64,000 bases of DNA from Beroe forskalii. Lineage: Eukaryota; Ctenophora; Nuda; Beroida; Beroidae. This document shows positions 23,728 through 36,700 of this stretch, one piece after another. Numbering within the stretch: the stretch's first letter is position 1; every line of letters begins with the position of its first letter. The stretch is from positions 355,142 through 419,141 of the forward strand of contig WFMF01000137.1 in the NCBI GenBank assembly GCA_011033025.1. Reading direction: 5' to 3'. The notes beneath the pieces were generated by a model. That model searched no databases, was not told the DNA's origin, and saw only the letters and a list, made by a program, of their open reading frames with translations. The position numbers were made by a program, and so were the translations under genes.

Positions 23728-26700
23728 TTAAGCAGTTTCTTCAGCTTTATCCTTCTTGTTATCACGTGACTTTGCCGAAGAGGAGGAAGGTTTAACTTCC
23801 TCGTAGTTATCCATAGGCATGGACTTTTTACCGGTAAACGCTATCTTCATCAGATATCTGAGAGATATTATGTCGATATTAACAAGCCAAATCAGAATGT
23901 CTATGTGGCGAATGGCGTACTAAAGAATATGAAATAAATATTAGAAGCTATATTCTACAGTGCAAGATATTTCCTGACCCGAGAGTCGAGAAAGACAAGT
24001 TTTATCTGACACCCTTGTGCGATCCCTGCATGTGATTAGCTACGACTGCTGTGTCAATTGCCTCCTCTGTGCTCTCAAACTCTAGTAAACCTGACAGGAA
24101 TAAATTATTTTATGATTCAAAACTCACATCTGAGCACACTACGACGGTGAAATAAAATGTGCACGAAAATATACGTATTAGAGAGAAACAAGAGAAAATT
24201 ACGACGATGAGATTTCACATTACCTGCAGAGCAGACTTCTGACTTGTGCATTGAGATACTGGTGGGTGTAGGACAGCCTTTGTCCTCCAGCAGTTTCAAC
24301 ACAAACTCCTGAGATATATGATTACAGAAAAATAGGAGTGATATCAAGCCTTTCACATTGCTAAGTTTATGGTAAAAGTTTGAGCAAACAGATGAAAATA
24401 GTAACACAATGAACAAGAGAATATATGTGGCATCATTGATTCAGCGTTTTAATCATCGAAGGTGTTCTCACTAACCTCATCTATTTCTAGAGGCATGGCA
24501 AAGAAGTGGAGTATCTTGGTTGGTTCTACCAGCCTGTTCTTAGCAGCTTTCTTCTCAGTAGCATACCTGAGGAGAAAGGGTCAATAACATCTGATCTATG
24601 ATCATTGACCTTTGGTAACAACAAGAACAGAATGGACGGGTGGGCTATTTTTTCAAAGTTTCAAAATTAACCTGTTGAAGCGTGAGTTTTGGTAGACTTG
24701 TAGAGCTTCTGATCCGTCATCCAGAATACCAATGTTACCTCCCGTTCCTACCTCTCTGTGCTTCGATGGGGAGATCTGGAATAGGGAGAAGTGAGCCTTT
24801 CAGAAAAACCAAACTAAATTCAACTAGATTGATCCAAATCACTCTTCAAAGACAAATGCAAGAAAGTTACGACAAGTTGTGACTAAATGACTACTTGACT
24901 AGTTAAGACGAGTTTTTATCCAAGCACTTACGCTGAGCTGTGATCCGAGTGCTTTAGCTCTGTTCAGGTACCTCAGGACGTTGTCTGCTCCACGGTTATC
25001 CTTCATCTCAACCATCGCAATACCTTTCTTTGTCATCAAGAACTTGATCTGAATGTGAAGTAAGTCGCATAGGCAGAAAAACTTGAGCGGTCGAAGGTTT
25101 AAATCCATCTTTAGAAAAATCGGAATTTATTTCATTAAATCAGACCCAAGGATCCAGGGGCTAACAATTCAAACCCCTCGGCCCTCATTGTAATACCTTG
25201 TTAACGTCCCCGTACATGCAGAGAATGTTGTAGAGTTTGTTAGGGTTCATGTTGGGGGACAGTCCGTGTACCATGAGTACAGCAGGGATAAACCCACCCG
25301 GACCACCTGACAAGATTGTAATGAGAGTTTGTTAGGGTTCATGTTGGGAGACAGTCCGTGTACCATGAGTACTGCAGGGATAAACCCACCCGGACCACCT
25401 GACAAGATTGTAATGAGAGTTTGTCAGGGTTCATGTTGGGAGACAGTCCATGTACCATGAGTACAGCAGGGATAAACCCACCCGGACCTCCTGAAGAGAT
25501 TAAAATGAGAGTATGTTAGGGTTCATGTTGGGGGACAGTCCATGTACCATGAGTACAGCAGGGATAAACCCACCCGGGCCACCTGAAGAGATTTTTATGA
25601 GAGTTTGTTAGGGTTCATGTTGGGGGACAGTCCGTGTACCATGAGTACAGCAGGGATAAACCCACCCGGGCCACCTGACAAGATTACAATGAGAGTTTGT
25701 TAGGGTTCATGTTGGGGGACAGTCCGTGTACCATGAGAACTGCAGGGATAAACCCACCTGGACCACCTGACAAGATTGTAATGAGAGTTTGTTAGGGTTC
25801 ATGTTGGGAGACAGTCCGTGTACCATGAGTACAGCAGGGATAAACCCACCCGGACCACCTGACAAGATTGCAATGAGAGTTTGTTAGGGTTCATGTTAGG
25901 AGACAGTCCGTGTACCATGAGTACAGCAGGGATAAACCCACCCGGACCACCTGACAAGATTGCAATGGGAGTTTGTTAGGGTTCATGTTGGGAGACAGTC
26001 CGTGTACCATGAGTACAGCAGGGATAAACCCACCCGGACCACCTGACAAGATTGCAATGAGAGTTTGTTAGGGTTCATGTTAGGAGACAGTCCGTGTACC
26101 ATGAGTACAGCAGGGATAAACCCACCCGGACCACCTGACAAGATTGCAATGGGAGTTTGTTAGGGTTCATGTTGGGAGACAGTCCGTGCACCATGAGTAC
26201 AGCAGGGATAAACCCACCCGGACCACCTGACAAGATTGCAATATGAGACCACCTGAGTTATTCTAAGGCGAACTCAATAAACAGCTTTAATGAGGGCTTA
26301 CAAAGCTTTTGAAATACAAAGAATAAATTCAATATAAACACCAAGAAAAGATAGAAATATTCACAGAGCCGAGTCTGGATGCTGTAGTACTTCTGATCTA
26401 GCATCTTTAGAAACTCACCTGCCATGTCCCCACCCCGCCCCATTCCCCCAGTCCGGCGAGGTCTACCTCCTCCTCCACCTCGGTTGCTGTTGCTGCTGCC
26501 TGGTTCCATGTCTGAGAAAAGAGAAATATCACGATTCACGTAGGTGTAGGTATACATTTCATTGCACATTGATCGTGCGACAAAAACGAAAAAACGACAG
26601 AGATTCTATGAAATTGAAAAGTAAACTGTGCCCTACAGTGTGAATGCAATTTAAGTAAGACTGCTTAGTTACCCAAATCTAATTAATAAAGGTATTACAG

Positions 26701-29700
26701 TAGGAACTAAAGTTACCTCTGTCGTTGAAGTTATTGTTGTTACCATGGAAACCTTCCTCATTGCCAACACTACGTTTTCTGTTTGCTGAAATAAGTACTT
26801 TAGAATCAACCAATAATGAACTTTATCTGACATGATGCGCTCACAAAACAAATGAACAAAATAGCATTTCACCGAAACTATATGACCAAGATAGTCGGGG
26901 GCAAACTTATGCTTGCATTTAATAACTGAAATCGAGCTAATAATTATTGTTCGAAGGGAATTAAAAAGCAACATTTCCAAGAACTTCAACTCACCATTGC
27001 AGTTCAACAGGATGGATGAATATTCGATGATCTTACTGAATCCCTTTATTTGGGGCTAAATGAGTATTGTCGTGTTTTTGTGTAAATTTTTTGGTACTTT
27101 CCTGTCTTTGTGCCGGAGCTCATGAGTTATAAACTGACTTGCTTGGATATTAGCTCAGGATTGTGGGATAAGATATGAAGGTTTCTACTCTCGATGAATG
27201 TCAAAATATAGATTGTTAGAGCAAAGTAAGGCTCTATTACGGCCACAACTCATTCTCTTTTACAGAGCTCGGTGAGCTCTATAATCGATGCGGTTCCTTG
27301 CTGTATAGTGGCATGTTAGACATGGAATCGAAACTGGGCGTTCTGTGCAGGTCATTGCTATTGCAACATTTGGATTATAGCCAAGATTGGGATCGAAAGA
27401 AAATGCTTTCAATAGATATCTTTGGACTTTGTCTGATTTTGAATCTTTTTAGCTGCCTTTCAGACAGATTTTCTAGAGGTTTAAGTGAATGGATTTCAGT
27501 TCTCTATCAGCTAATGATGATTAGATAATAATGGACTAGGTATTCTTTTAGATGGAATGGTATGGGCCCTAGCAGCTTGCTGAGTCTTATGCCTGATATC
27601 TTTTTGAGAACATAGTCTGTCCATTACTGGTCAGACTTGGAAATTCGATAGTGATCTTTGTCTTGAAGATTTTGCCATATATATGTATTTGATTGAATTT
27701 ACCATTGACATGTTTCTTTCTTGAGATGCGAAATGGAACTTCTGCTGGTGGTTCCTTGACTTTGATCCGATTTCCAAATAGGTTGGTAACTTGTTATATG
27801 TTAACAGAGAAGTATCTGAAAAGTTAGTATCCTACGAAAATGTTAACCCTGATTTCAAGGGTATCTTGGTTGTATGTGACATAAAAATTTTGTATATATC
27901 TTAATTCTTACTGAACTCTGGTGTGTATGCAATTATTTACAGGTACTCTATTCTGTTACTTATTCCTATGTCAAGTGTCTGCCAATTAATTGCTTTTTGG
28001 ATCTTGGAAAACTTGCTCATAAATAGCAATTTGAATTGACAAGCTTCAGTGGATAATGAAATCATAACTTCATTCTTATCAGAAATATGTTAAAATGATT
28101 CTTTTGGGATGACAGAGATCAAAGGCCTTAGTCAAGTCTTGCTGTTACAATCTTTAAACTGTAAATTCTCTTCTTATACTAAATTGTAGACAATTTGTAA
28201 GCAATTAATTCACTGATAGGAACTTCAGTTATCCTATATATCAGAGTAAATGTTTGGAAATCAAATGTGTTTCAGTTCATTAACTGGTAATACTAATACT
28301 TAAACTTTGTATGTTAATTTGAATTTTTATCATCTTTCCTATTTACCCAACTGATATTTGAATGTTAGCCCCTTAGCATTTGTCATGCTGTATTCCTATT
28401 CCTATGAAATCTCCTGTTTGCAATCTTGCTTTTCCTATGTTTTACTTGAACTTCAAACATTGTTGATGGAACATTAAACAAGATTGTATGTCATCTGATT
28501 TTAATGTGATTTATTGTAAAATTAATGATCATATTGACAGACACAAGACTTTGGAATGTTTCTAAGTACCTTTGATTTGCTTATAATTCAGTATGTATTA
28601 AATCAATTGATTGGCCCTTTAGATGGTTGTCACGCTGAAATAGATTTATGTAAACCAGCTGAATTTATATCCATGACAAGAAAAATGGAGCTAGAGTATT
28701 TAACCTAATGTAGAAGTTTCATGGGGAGCAAGTTTCATTACAGTTAGGTGTATCATACCCTAAAGACCATACACTATACAGATCACATGTTGTAAATTCA
28801 TTAAATGATTTGAGTAGATCTTGATCCAAAAATATAAAAACTAAATAAAAGTAATTGCATTTATCTATTATGATTTCAAAAAACATACCAGCAATAGCAG
28901 GGTTGACATCAGTGTAGTCAAAGGTATCATCATCATTCTTGAACACATTCAGAGACTGGGCCTAATGATAGCTGGTTTCAAATTTAATCAACATGAAGAT
29001 TTAACGATTTATGTTTTACACTCTTATAACATTGGGATGTTCAGGATGAAAATAGTAATAAGCAATTATGGACTGTCAGAAATTTCTTGCCTTGCTATAA
29101 TTGACATCTAAGGTGCAGCATCCTGCATAAATGTCAGCACCATTGATAGCTTCCCTGCAAGCATCAGCTGACATAACACTATCAAACTCTATCAGAGATT
29201 CTATCTTAGAATCAGTCCTGTTGTGGATAACAATACGTAGCACTCTCCCATGAGGTGAGGCTATGGTGTGGAGAACTTCCTGAAATGAATCAATTGTTGA
29301 TTTATTGGTAAAATTATAATTGGTGAAATTATAATTTTATGCTGACATTTATCATCTTAGTCTCACTATCAAACAAATTTCATGTATGGATCATATTTGT
29401 TCAAATGTACAATTATAATCAAATTACTAACAGTGGTTATTGAGTACATTGGTTTCAGGACATTAACTTCTAAAACATGATTAGCACCAGTTGCATTCTT
29501 GCTGTTGAAGGTAGCCATGGCACTGAAATTGATGAAGATTAAAAACAGCACTATAAACTATATTCTTAATGCCTCAGTGGTTTGAAAGTAAACACCTTTT
29601 CAGCTAACAGATAAGCAATTTATTGACATACCTTGGAAGATCTTGGGCAGGTCCATAGTTTAAGTCAGGGGAAATGAATCTGATAAGAAAGCCATGGTTG

Positions 29701-30429
29701 TCAATATAGTTGATGAAGAATACACTCTTTTCGAGGGAAGCAAATTCCACAAGAAAAATGTCCCTGGAAGGAGATACCACACCCCTGAAAAGAAATTTCC
29801 TGTAATCTGACAATTACCTAGTTAAAAAAGATATAATGACTTTTACAAAGATGACAGCATTTGTTCTACAAAGATATAATATCATAAAATAATGAAAGCT
29901 TTCCTTTGTTTGTATAATTTGTTAGGTGTCTGTTAAACACAGAACTTTGGCCTGGATTTGTCAATAAATTAAATTGAAACTGATATCATTCATATTTTGT
30001 AGTGACCTGATCTCTCCAAAAATTTCCATTGATGATCTAATGTCATCTTCAGTTAATTCCTCTGCTTGTCCAATTTGAATCACACGAGAGGGAAGTGCTC
30101 TTTCTCTCTTCTGAACTCTTGGCTGAGATGCTTCTGGTTTCTCAACCATTTCTTCATCATGGCGACTAGGACGTTCACTGTGACCTCCAGGCCGACCTCT
30201 ACCTCTGCCACGTCCACGAAACCTAAGATAATTTCTGTGGATCATGAATCATTCAATTGTCATGATCACCATTCATTGTTCATCATACTTTGCAGAAATT
30301 TAGGATTTCATGATTAAACACAGTTGATCCATTTAAATTAATTTCCAAACTGTATTATGCTTACCCTCTAGACTCATCATCATCAAAACGTCTTCTTTTG
30401 TAGTCACCACCTCTGTTATCATAAGGCAT
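23728..30429 (-). CDS. HNRNPL: Heterogeneous nuclear ribonucleoprotein L (four RRM domains)
   Basis: This nuclear RNA-binding splicing regulator belongs to the hnRNP L/PTB family and binds CA-rich RNA in known members. Fifteen exons: 30365-30429, 30007-30222, 29632-29784, 29432-29522, 29091-29279, 28889-28961, 26717-26785, 26419-26511, 25197-25306, 24932-25048, 24672-24775, 24476-24566, 24224-24308, 24013-24090, 23728-23857, about 554 residues. After an RG-rich N-terminus come RRM1 (about 68-140), RRM2 (about 160-240, with LVEFAS-type and GADIYAGCCTLDV motifs, then LNVFKNDDDTFDYT as in hnRNP L), a Gly-rich linker (exon 8), RRM3 (about 322-390, IKFLMTKKGIAMVEM) and RRM4 (LHFFAMPLEI to YLMKIAF). 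Intron 5 is GC-AG (AAG then GCAAGA). All junctions keep phase except exon 14/15, off by one base. Exons 1-5 are duplicated at 48.1-49.5 kb. Confidence 0.92.
25222..26240 (-). repeat. 92-bp tandem array built from the hnRNP L exon 9 acceptor
   Basis: Eleven copies lie at exactly 92-bp spacing; the acceptor AG falls at plus-strand CT near 25308, 25400, 25492, 25584, 25676, 25768, 25860, 25952, 26044, 26136 and 26228. Each unit is about 21 bases of intron end plus the first 71 bases of exon 9 (from GTGGTCCGGGTGGGTTTATC to AACCCTAACAAACT). Only the lowest-coordinate copy continues into the rest of exon 9 and its donor. Two copies read CTGAAGAG instead of CTGACAAG, and the others differ by one to a few bases, so the array is young or homogenised. 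Confidence 0.93.
26786..28888 (-). other. Large hnRNP L intron 6, nothing recognised inside
   Basis: This 2.1-kb intron between exons 6 and 7 is AT-rich. An open frame on the plus strand (27298-27528) has no recognisable homology. No repeat of the families described here was noticed. Confidence 0.55.
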
Positions 30430-31107
30430 GACTAGAATCCAACAACAGAAATTGTAAGATATCAATTAGACTTTTCAAAACACATTTTAGTCACAAAATA
30501 TTATCAATAGAATTTTGAAGCATTAAGTTGTGAACAGGAATCAAAAACCTTCAAAAACATATTGTACTGATTCCGTAAACTTCAGCTGGAGCAATGAAAA
30601 ATGTTAAAATCAAAAATCAATATCAAAAGAATAATGATCAGTAACATTAGACAAAGAAAAATACAGACACAAAAGAATTGCTGCTTAGGGGGTTCATGAC
30701 AAAACCACAAATTTGAGATAGGAGTTTTAAATGATGGTCAGTACAACTTCCAACATTTTAATAGTTTCCTAAGCCCGCATGGGCCTGTGTACAGGGTATA
30801 CATGTTTAGCAATTTAATGGTCTTGGGTCCAAAGCTCCAACATTATCCATGTGAGGCCTCAAAGCCAAAATTTTACAAAAGGAGATATAAAACAAAGAGA
30901 AATGATTGTGATATGCACATCAACAGTTATAAAAAACGAAAAAACTTCTTCAAACTTCCACCCACGGATGAGATTTGAATTAGAAATATCTGAATATCAA
31001 AACCTGTAAAAAGAAAAGGAATGTAAACCCGAGCAATAACTGATAACTTGAAAAGTTCCATGCTTATTAAAATCTGAGAAATTGAAACGTATATTTTCCC
31101 AGTTAGA
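30430..31107. other. hnRNP L 5' flank, duplicated at 49.5-50.2 kb
   Basis: This is upstream sequence of hnRNP L, closely matched by 49473-50213. It carries one inverted copy of the GCTAAACACGTATATCC-type repeat (about 30773-30818), which is also present in the paralogue (49908-49955), so that insertion predates the duplication. The promoter is expected here; no distinct motif was recognised. Confidence 0.5.
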
Positions 31108-31689
31108 ATCAATCTTGTCTGACGTCGTCAGGGGGTCAGGCAACGCCTGACAAAATCAATCAACAAGTGCAACTTGTTGTTCGATGTATGGCTGTACCTT
31201 GCTAAACACGTATATCCCGTAGGGAAGCGTGCGGTGCGTACACGCACCTATGCAGGCTTAGGAAGGCGGTACCTGCTGATGCCAGCAGCGTTGAGAATCA
31301 GCAGTGCACTGCGCCGATTGTCAACGGCCGACAACTTGACACTTAACTTGTCTGCATAACCAGGTTGCGCGCGCACAGTGTGCGCGGCACTCCCAGCCCC
31401 TGGCTTGCTAAACACGTATATCCCTGTGTGGGCTCGCGCGGCGCGTACACACACCTATGCGGGCTTAGAAAGCCCCTGGCGAAGCCGACTAAGGGCATTA
31501 ACATCAGGCTGTCTGGCGCGCAGCCATGCGTTCTTGTCAGACCCCTACGCCTTCGGCGGGCGCGCGCGCGTCCGCCGAAGGTCAAAGGTGGCAATAATGG
31601 TCAGACAACGTCTGACAAATGCGTTCCTACATCCTAAGCCCACATAGCACATACGGATATACGTGTTTAGCAAAGCCATGCGCGTGCTC
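31108..31689. repeat. GC-rich repeat cluster upstream of satellite array A
   Basis: It contains a deleted TGTCTGACGTCGTCAG...GGGGTCAGGC palindrome (31108-31150) and a fuller copy with a CGCGCGCG hairpin (31530-31618). Three copies of the TTGCTAAACACGTATATCC ... GCAGGCTTA unit are also present, two direct (about 31198-31262 and 31406-31470) and one inverted (about 31633-31676). These replace the sequence found at the equivalent place in the second duplication copy. Open frames here are repeat artefacts. Confidence 0.65.
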
Positions 31690-33026
31690 CTTGCTGCAAC
31701 ATGCAATATATTGCGCGCGCGTCTTGCTGACGTGCTGCATGACGCGCGCGTCTTGCTGACGTGCAGCATTGCGCGCGCGTCTTGCTGACGTGCAGCATTG
31801 CGCGCGCGTCTTGCTGACGTGCAGCATTGCGCGCGCGTCTTGCTGACGTGCAGCATTGCGCGCGCGTCTTGCTGACGAGCAGCATTGCGCGCGCGTCTTG
31901 CTGACGTGCAGCATTGCGCGCGCGTCTTGCTGACGTGCAGCATTGCGCGCGCGTCTTGCTGACGTGCAGCATTGCGCGCGCGTCTTGCTGACGTGCAGCA
32001 TTGCGTGCAGTTCTTGCTGACGTGCAGCATTGCGCAAGCGTCTTGCTGACGTGCAGCATTGCGCGCGCGTCTTGCTGACGTGCAGCATTGCGCGCGCGTC
32101 TTTCTGACGTGCAGCATTGCGCGCGCGTCTTACTGACGTGCAGCATTGCGCGCGCGTCTTGCTGACGTGCAGCATTGCGCGCGCGTCTTGCTGACGTGCA
32201 GCATTGCGCGCGCGTCTTGCTGACGTGCAGCATTGCGCGCGCGTCTTGCTGACGTGCAGCATTGCGCGCGCGTCTTGCTGACGTGCAGCATTGCGCGCGC
32301 GTCTTGCTGACGTGCAGCATTGCGCGCGTGTCTTGCTGACGTACAGCATTGCACGCGCGTCTTGCTGACGTGCAGCATTGCGCGCGCGTCTTGCTGACGT
32401 GCAGCATTGCGCGCGCGTCTCGCTGACGTGCAGCATTGCGCGCGCGTCTTGCAGCATTGCGCGCGCGTCTTGCTGACGTGCAGCATTGCGCGCGCGTCTT
32501 GCTGCCGTGCAGCATTGCGCGCGCGTCTTGCTGCCGTGCAGCATTGCGCGCGCGTCTTGCTGCCGTGCAGCATTGCGCGCGCGTCTTGCTGACGTGCAGC
32601 ATTGCGCGCGCGTCTTGCTGACGTGCAGCATTGCGCGCGCGTCTTGCTGACGTGCAGCATTGCGCGCGCGTCTTGCTGACGTGCAGCATTGCGCGCGCGT
32701 CTTGCTGACGTGCAGCATTGCACGCGCGTCTTGCTGACGTGCAGCATTGCACGCGCGTCTTGCTGACGTGCAGCATTGCACGCGCGTCTTGCTGACGTGC
32801 AGCATTGCACGCGCGTCTTGCTGACGTGCAGCAATGCGCGCGTCTTGCTTACGTGCAGCAATGCGCGCGTCTTGCTTACGTGCAGCAATGCGCGCGCGTC
32901 TTGCTTACGTGCAGCAATGCGCGCGCGTCTTGCTTACGTGCAGCAATGCGCGCGCGTCTTGCTTACGTGCAGCAATGCGCGAGCGTCTTGCTTACGTGCA
33001 GCAATGCGCGAGCGTCTTGCTTACAT
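31690..33026. repeat. 29-bp GC-rich satellite, array A (about 45 copies)
   Basis: The unit is GCGCGCGCG followed by TCTTGCTGACGTGCAGCATT. Units are nearly identical, with a subtype change at about 32822 to TCTTGCTTACGTGCAGCAAT and to GCGCGTC units 27 bp long. Because 29 is not a multiple of 3 and the unit has no stop on the minus strand, long frames of up to 392 residues (repeating 29-residue peptide MLHVSKTRAQCC...) run through it in several frames. These are almost certainly not genes. CpG density is extreme for this AT-rich region. Confidence 0.95.
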
Positions 33027-33450
33027 AGCATTATCAGTGATAGTAATTACAACGGTAGTCCTTCAAGTTATATACAATCTGAATCAAATAATGGTCAGAT
33101 GTTCAACAAGTTAAATTAGTCAACTTAATTACAGAATATCATAATTAGAAATAAATAAAAACCTCTTAAAAAGTTGAAGTGTTCTCAAAATACCTCATAC
33201 TCCTGGCAATTCCCAATGCCATGCAGTTCAACCATCAACGGGACTTTCATAATTTACAATTCATTTTCTAGTTCAACAAAGTAGTACTATACGTTAAATT
33301 ATCTCGACTTCGATGAACATCTGCAGTCCAACAGACTCTCATACAGCCAAAAATTCATCACCTTCAAGTTCTACTACAATCTGTGGTATCAGTCATATTA
33401 TTACAATAAACCTATTTTCTAAAATATCAATGATAAGTCTCACTCTCGTT
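33027..33450. repeat. Satellite downstream flank shared by both duplication copies
   Basis: This sequence, from the ATAGCATTATCAGTGATAG side of the array to CAATGATAAGTCTCACTCTC, matches 54975-55421 closely. It includes TTCAACAAGTTAAATTAGTC and TCAACCATCAACGG segments. The match stops abruptly at about 33449 / 55421, where the second copy lacks the NHL gene. No coding segment is seen. Confidence 0.75.
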
Positions 33451-33751
33451 GGCGAAGGAGCTTCGAACTGAAAGTTGAAAAGTTCTTGAGTTCGATTATG
33501 ATGATAGCAGCAGCCGCAGCAGCAGCAGCAGTCTGCAGCCGTTTAATTAACGGCTCAAAGCAGCTGCTTCCAAGCTTTCATAGAATTTTCTGACAATTCT
33601 CCGAAGTATTCAACCGTTAATATTCCTTATCTCGAACAAACATTTCTCGTTAAGTTAATCTCTCTGAAATACTATAGATTTCTCTGAAGAAAATTTAGCG
33701 TTAATTTCCGAAATTCGTTGAGATTCTTGAGAATACTCTACTTCGCTTATC

Positions 33752-36700
33752 TCATCTGTAGACTTTGATGACTCGATGATTCTTCGGGTCGCAAATGTAT
33801 ACATTCTGCCTGTTGTCAACTGCAATTCCTGGAAAAAATCGCACATGAGTAAGAGATCATCGCAATCGTATCATTGAAAAATGTCTTATATTGAGTGGGG
33901 AACATACCTAGTGATATAACAGCAAAAGATCGTGAGTGTTGATACCATTTAAGTGGACAAATTGAAGAACTTCAAAGTCTAGAATTTATTATCTTCGAGC
34001 TGCCCCTGTGATAACTTCAAAAGAATATCAGTATCACCTGTAATGAATCCAGGGTATTTGAGTTGTTTACTGGTCCAAGTAAACACGTGTTTCTTAGAAT
34101 CCAGATCCACAAACAGGACTTCTCCCTGACTCGTCCCTACCACCAGTATACCGTAACCAGCGTAACAGCAACAATCCGGGTGCTGAGAGTGAGGGTTGAG
34201 TTGGTGCGGTGTGATAAGTGAATAATAGCACTTCAACCCAACAGTGCAGACAAATAGAAATGCATTGAGGGTGACGAGTTCCATCTTAGTTATAAGATAT
34301 GAATTGACGTCGATTATCTTGCTATTCGTTAGCATTAGCTCCTTATTTTGACTAAAAACATAATTTTGAAACACAAAATCACGTCTCACCTGAGGCAGTG
34401 GAATGGTGTCCACGGGAGTTCCCCAAGCATCCCACAGACTAATCCTCTTGTTTCCCCGGTCACAAACCAGCAGCAACTCCTTCTCAGGATACACTGATAC
34501 TCCTGAATGATGTTAAGGTTCATGGTCGGAAATAGTGCGTTTACAGTTCTTATCGCACGAGGAGGACCCGAGATCCTTATACCACGAGGCGATTCATTAT
34601 GAGAATGGCACAAATTAACCTCAGAAACTATAAATGAATCGGAACTCGAATTGGGCGTTGTTTCATTCAACACAATCTCTAATCGAATTACAGCCGCAAG
34701 ATAAGTTTACATTACTTTACTTTTATCGCTTAAATATCGTTTTTAACGATTCTGAATGAATAAAAAAATCCGCGCCTTACCTCCTGGTTTGCACATGGTG
34801 AACTCCTCATTGTCATCCCCGAAGGTAAACCAGTCCCCGGTTCCGTTCAACCCGCAAACCCGCCCTGTCTTCTCCTCCACAATGTAGATGTAGCCGTTCA
34901 GGAAACAGATACCGTCGGGGGAGAGGAAGTGGCCGAGATCCAGGGGGTCCGAGGGACTGTCTGAGAGGAGTAGGGTTAGAATTGGATTAAGGTAGGAGTA
35001 AATAGGGGAGTGAGAGTTAACCTTGGATTAAAGTAAAGGGTAATGGGGGAGAAACCCATTAAAACCGGTTGAGTTCCTCCTCTGACGTCACTATGAGAGC
35101 ATTGCCATGGCCTCGCACGGCTCGAGTACTACTCGCACTGTTCTCAAAGTGACAAATTGACAAGGTACTATTATCTCTTATAATTGCACTCGGTAAGTAC
35201 TTAAGTAGTACAATACCTGATCGAATGTGGTAGAGGTGTTGGTCCTCCTCCGATGTCACGTAGATATCAGAACCCGCAGCGCACATCCCGAATGCGCGGG
35301 GAAACACGGTCGTAGCCCGCAGCTCGTCCTCAATGTTCTCCAGCTGAAGGGGGCGAAGAGGTTAGTAAAAGAAGAAATAGAGATGTTGTCTCATGATATA
35401 CTGATTATAGCATGCCAATTTCAAATCTATTACGGTTGGTACCTTCATATTTTTGAACCGAAGTTCTTAAAAATCTTAATTCACACTTTATACATCATAA
35501 AATTAATTTTCGATCCACCCAAGTCTCAAAATTACGCTTATATACTGCAAACATACATCTTCATCGTATAGAGTGTTGCAAAATTTGTAAAGGTTTGCGA
35601 CAGATAGATGAGAGTGGCAATAATCATAGGCCGCATGTTTTTAGTGCATTACGTCAATGATGAAATATTGCAATTGTATGAAATTTCGGCGAAAGCAAAT
35701 TACAAAATGGGTTGCGTCTGCTTCTAGTACGTCTTTTATGACGTTTATTCGCGACACCTGCATAGCCCATAACAAACTGGGTATTTCAGTCGCACCTGCC
35801 CCAATTACCTAAAATAGCGTTTCGTTGTCTATGTATGCACGTATATTAGTTCATAGGGGGGGGGTGACATGAGTAATTTTGAATAATTTTGAATATGAGT
35901 AATCAAGGCATTTTAAAGGGGGACTCAAAAATCATCATAATGAATATGAGTAATTTGTGTCGAAAATCAAAAATTTACTCAAAAATTATCAACATGAATA
36001 AGAGAAATTCCACAAAATTTGCAAAATTTACTCAAAATTACTCGCCTATCGAAAATTTGAATTGTGGCCCCCACGAAACCCGTGACTGCGCACTATTCAC
36101 GTAAGATTTGAAGGGCGCAAGTCATGCGACCAAACTTGTTACCGCATTTGATCGATAGCAGGACACTCGTAGTTCCAACACATGAATGCAATGCTGTTAT
36201 ACGTTATTGTATGTAAGTATGTAGACAAATAGTGACACACTTTACACGAGTGCAACATGTAGATCGTAGCTTGACGGGGGGGAGTTAAGTTTTTAACTCC
36301 AGTTTCACACCTAAATCTACCTTCCAAATAGACACTGAAATTAGTGAGTAGACACCAATTAAGTGTGGAACTTTGACTTGAGTAAAGTGCGGATAGTTGA
36401 CCAGTGTCAAGTGTGGACTGTACAGTCCACCAGTGACATGATAGACTGGTGGCAGTGATCATTCAGACTGGTGAAAGTTGAAACCAGTCCGAAAGTTAGT
36501 GTTTTTTTAATGAAATTTTTCAATTTTACAAGCATTTTTTAACGCAAGCTTTTTTGCTATTTTATCTAGATAAAAATAATTTTTATCTAGATAAACCGAT
36601 AATTTATTTTGACGAATTATCGGTTTCGATTATCGGACTGGAAAGCCTAATCCACATTTTACTCAAGTCAAAGTTCCATACTTGATCCGACTTGATACCA

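Noticed and set aside
31545-32888. Long minus-strand open frames (190-392 residues) with repeating MLHVSKTRAQCCTSARRARN peptides
   Set aside because: They are the 29-bp satellite read in several frames; a 29-bp unit without stops yields the same 29-residue peptide in each frame, and no splice or start context supports a gene.
31690-33026. Possible CRISPR-like array (regular short repeats)
   Set aside because: There are no unique spacers; the units are head-to-tail satellite in a eukaryotic genome.
33979-34037. NHL gene ending in exon 6 by read-through (QLEDNKF-stop)
   Set aside because: A good donor at 34037 joins in phase to 33828, giving another NHL motif (GIAVDNRQNVYICDP) and a stop at 33752, which is the better model.
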